Source: Deltaproteobacteria bacterium
GTDB lineage: Bacteria; UBA10199; DSSB01
Length of the DNA: 7,479 bases
Direction of reading: 5' to 3'
Assembly: GCA_021772695.1 (NCBI GenBank)
Contig: JAJFLL010000243.1
Coordinates: 1 to 7,479, forward strand
In this document: piece by piece, positions 5,217-7,479 of the stretch
Layout: every line of letters starts with the position of its first letter
Position numbering within the stretch: the stretch's first letter is position 1
The notes under the pieces: model-generated
Told to the model about the DNA's origin: nothing
What the model saw: only the letters and a program-made list of their open reading frames with translations
The model's database searches: none
Made by a program: the position numbers and the translations under genes

Positions 5217-6731
5217 ATGGGCGACCCAATTGAAAAAACATCATTAGTTTCATCAGGTTACCAAAGCTTTGCCAATGAAGAATTGGGCATGTCCATCGCC
5301 CCTGCGGACCAGGTCGGCTACTATACCGATCAAAATACCAGCAGCCTGAGCAGTGATTCCTTTGAATCCACCCTAACCTTAGACACCAAAGTACCCGTCC
5401 GAGATGGCTCTCAAGTCAGGCAAATGCCCATTCGTGGCCTCTTAGAAGAAGCCGGTCGCGGACGTACCTGGGCCTTAGACGCCTTGGATTCCTTCCTAGA
5501 AGAGCGATTGTCCGCCTACGAATCCAACAACCAGATGTGTTACCTTTCTTGCGAAGACAATATCGGTCCAATTTTGACCCAATTACGAAGTCAAGATTCC
5601 GTGGAGCGCCGAGAAGCGGCCCGTTCCCTCTTGGGAATCATTCTGGGACAGGCCCCCGACGCCTTGACCAGCTCCGATGACCTCAGGCGGGGTCTATTGG
5701 TCGCCGCCCAAAAGATTTCTAACATCAATCAAGATCACATTTTTTACGAAGAACTGGCGGCCCTCGACCCTCAAAGTCGGCAGCAAATCAGGCAATTGGT
5801 GCAGCAGGGTCAGATCCCCAGTGATCCTCAACTCATGCAGGCCACTCGGGTACGCCAAGGGGAAAGCCCCGACCAGAGTCCGGCAACCGCAGCCTCAGAC
5901 GCTCCCGTAGCCCGGGGTGGCGGTTCCCTTAGCCCCAGCGGCACGGATTCTTCACAAGCAGCCGAGGTAAGCCTAGCTCACCAGCCCACCAACCGGTCCT
6001 TGGCGGCAAAAACCACCTACGAAGGCATCATTCAATCCTCCTTAGATAAAGCCTTATCCGATGGTTCCGTAGCAGAAAGTTTTTTGAGCGGCCCCGCCCG
6101 AAGCGGCGTCGCAACTCGACTTCATGAAATCCTCCAGACCCCTGGCCTTAGCACCTCTCACATCAGCCAAACATTGGCTTACGCCATCCTAGGCCGGGCT
6201 TGGAGCGATCCAGATTTTTCTAGTGTCGAAAATCATTATGCTGAATTACGGCCGGCCGCCCGCCAAGTGGCAACCGATATTCTTAATCGTTTAGGGTTTG
6301 GCCGTTCGGAAAATACGGCCGTGAATACAGGGGCTCATCTAGGAATTCCCCAAACCGGTACCGCCATTTCAGGTGCAACCTTACCGCGCCGTGGGTTGGC
6401 TAGAGCCGACTCCACTCTTCTCGGGTCTCCCCAAATTAAAGGCCTTTCCTTTGGAGGAATCGACGGGGTCTCCTCGGCCGTAGGCGCGCCATTGCCCACA
6501 TCGAGTTCGGTGGCAGCGGGCATGATGGGCGTGAATTTCTTTGCCTTGGCTGGTCGTCCCGTCTGGCAAAGTATGGGTTTCTCGGGAAACGACCGTCCTG
6601 AATATTATGTGGAAGGTGCTACCGCCTCCGAGGGCGAGGGCCACCACGGATCCGACTCCCAATCGGGCGACCAACAAGACTCCTCCCGTCAAGAATCTGC
6701 CGGTGGCGGCGAAAACATTTTCGTGGCCTAA
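5217..6731 (+). CDS. Hypothetical protein with duplicated helical module, Gly/Ser-rich C-terminus
   Basis: A 504-aa protein I do not recognise. Residues 1-65 are Ser/Thr/Asp-rich and probably disordered. A helical module at about 84-200 recurs in divergent form at about 264-360: SFLEERLS/SSLDKALS, YLS/FLS, IILGQA/AILGRA, and AALDPQSRQ/AELRPAARQ in the same order. Copy 1 has one extra helix of about 21 residues (151-172). The linker at 200-262 is low-complexity (Ser, Pro, Ala, Gln). About 365-450 is rich in Gly, Ala and Ser with a mildly hydrophobic piece (431-447), and 467-500 is an acidic Gly/Ser/Gln tail. There is no signal peptide or clear membrane helix, and no catalytic motif was found. 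The helical module vaguely resembles HEAT-like repeats, but I would not claim that family. The ATG at 5217 lacks a nearby ribosome site; the next in-frame ATG is at 5289. The shared upstream motif suggests that it works with the preceding FHA-type protein. Confidence 0.75.
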   Translation: MGDPIEKTSLVSSGYQSFANEELGMSIAPADQVGYYTDQNTSSLSSDSFESTLTLDTKVPVRDGSQVRQMPIRGLLEEAGRGRTWALDALDSFLEERLSAYESNNQMCYLSCEDNIGPILTQLRSQDSVERREAARSLLGIILGQAPDALTSSDDLRRGLLVAAQKISNINQDHIFYEELAALDPQSRQQIRQLVQQGQIPSDPQLMQATRVRQGESPDQSPATAASDAPVARGGGSLSPSGTDSSQAAEVSLAHQPTNRSLAAKTTYEGIIQSSLDKALSDGSVAESFLSGPARSGVATRLHEILQTPGLSTSHISQTLAYAILGRAWSDPDFSSVENHYAELRPAARQVATDILNRLGFGRSENTAVNTGAHLGIPQTGTAISGATLPRRGLARADSTLLGSPQIKGLSFGGIDGVSSAVGAPLPTSSSVAAGMMGVNFFALAGRPVWQSMGFSGNDRPEYYVEGATASEGEGHHGSDSQSGDQQDSSRQESAGGGENIFVA

Positions 6732-6770
6732 GATCTCCCGGTTCCCATCCCATCACATTTATGATTAGCT

Positions 6771-7479
6771 ATGCGGGTTATGGAACCCCAAGAAATTTAC
6801 ATCAAGGGCGCCCGCCAGCATAACCTCAAGAATGTGGATGTGCACATTCCCCGAAACCAACTAGTGGTGATCACTGGACTTTCAGGGTCAGGCAAGTCTT
6901 CCTTGGCCTTCGATACCCTCTATGCCGAAGGTCAGAGGCGTTATGTGGAATCCCTTTCTTCCTATGCTCGGCAATTTTTAGAACAGATGGGCAAACCCGA
7001 TGTGGACACCATCGAAGGCCTGTCCCCGGCGATTTCTATCGAACAAAAAACCGTGAGCCATAACCCTCGGTCCACAGTGGGAACCGTCACCGAAATCTAT
7101 GATTACTTTCGCCTACTTTTCGCACGCATTGGGCAACCCACCTGTTACCAATGCGGCAAAGATATTCAGGCCCAAACGGTTACCCAAATGGCCGAACAAA
7201 TTTTATCTTTGCCATCGGGAAGCAAGATTCATTTGCTGGCTCCCTTAGTTCGAGGCCGTAAGGGAGAATATTCCCAGATGCTCAAAAATGTTCGAGCTCA
7301 AGGCTTTGTGCGCGTAAAAATTGACAACGAAGTTTATAACTTAGGCGAAGAACCCAAATTAAACAAAAAACTCACACACGACATCGACCTTTTCGTCGAT
7401 CGCTTGGTCGTAAAAGCTGAAATTCAATCCCGATTGGCTGATTCCCTAGAGACCGCCTTAAAATACGGTGATGGGATCG
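6771..7479 (+). CDS. uvrA: UvrA, excinuclease ABC subunit A (N-terminal quarter, runs off right edge)
   Basis: UvrA is the damage-sensing ABC-type ATPase of nucleotide excision repair. It works as a dimer with UvrB in the cytoplasm. The visible 236 codons hold the opening IKGARQHNLKNVDV, the Walker A motif GLSGSGKSS (36-44), the strongly conserved run from the TLYAEGQRRY segment to ARQFL (49-70), and GLSPAISIEQKT (83-94). A CYQCG pair (Cys125, Cys128) follows where many UvrAs have CPxCG. The start of the UvrB-binding insertion comes next. Full-length UvrA is about 940 residues, so roughly a quarter is present and the second ATPase half is outside. The start may be ATG 6771 or the in-frame ATG 6780 (MEPQEIYIKG), which fits the family's usual N-terminus equally well. 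Neither has a clear Shine-Dalgarno. The gene lies 39 bp after the 504-aa gene with no visible terminator between, so read-through is possible. Confidence 0.97.
   Translation, partial: MRVMEPQEIYIKGARQHNLKNVDVHIPRNQLVVITGLSGSGKSSLAFDTLYAEGQRRYVESLSSYARQFLEQMGKPDVDTIEGLSPAISIEQKTVSHNPRSTVGTVTEIYDYFRLLFARIGQPTCYQCGKDIQAQTVTQMAEQILSLPSGSKIHLLAPLVRGRKGEYSQMLKNVRAQGFVRVKIDNEVYNLGEEPKLNKKLTHDIDLFVDRLVVKAEIQSRLADSLETALKYGDGI

Noticed and set aside
2933..6567. Short likeness between AAGVSAGAVTSRFF of the 1307-aa protein and AAGMMGVNFFALAG of the 504-aa protein
   Set aside because: Too short, needs a gap, and both lie in Gly/Ala-rich stretches where such matches arise by composition.
6335..6768. Overlapping frames on both strands at the end of the 504-aa gene (62 and 103 aa minus, 75 aa plus)
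   Set aside because: Low-complexity translations without family features; shadows of the Gly/Ser/Ala-rich coding region.

Overview
The window looks like a bacterial chromosome segment. It has dense genes, short gaps, roughly half G+C, and two recognisable housekeeping-type genes flanking two large proteins that I cannot assign to a named family. No mobile element, CRISPR array, rRNA or tRNA is visible. The mixture (a UvrA start, a HAD phosphatase, a LOG-like nucleotide-binding protein, and a very large FHA-type protein with no signal peptide) would suit a deltaproteobacterial-type or Bdellovibrionota-like Gram-negative lineage. That placement is only an impression from gene style, not a demonstration.

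Layout. Positions 1-425, minus strand, hold the N-terminal 141 residues of a HAD-superfamily hydrolase that runs off the left edge. An 84-bp divergent gap follows. Positions 510-1007 (+) encode a 165-aa Rossmann-fold protein of the TIGR00725/LOG-like (SLOG) type, with a good AAGGA ribosome site. After a 125-bp gap, positions 1133-5056 (+) encode a 1307-aa protein: an N-terminal tandem duplication, a long helical region, a Gly/Ala-rich hydrophobic middle, and three successive FHA-like beta domains, each with degraded key residues. After a 160-bp gap, positions 5217-6731 (+) encode a 504-aa protein with no recognised family. It carries two divergent copies of a helical module joined by a low-complexity linker, then a Gly/Ser/Ala-rich region and an acidic tail. 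uvrA starts 39 bp later at 6771 and runs off the right edge.

How it fits together. The two unassigned genes (1133-5056 and 5217-6731) are adjacent and on the same strand. The gap before each contains the same bipartite sequence, CAACCTG-N13/14-CGATAAG, which is not seen before the other genes. The AAC element, the CGA element and their spacing resemble an ECF-type sigma-factor promoter. I therefore infer that the two genes are co-regulated and may form one functional unit, with the FHA-type protein as a large scaffold or membrane-associated partner and the 504-aa protein as an accessory partner. HAD, LOG and uvrA are probably unrelated neighbours. The most useful leads are this shared promoter-like motif, the three-FHA architecture, and the internal duplications in both unassigned proteins.
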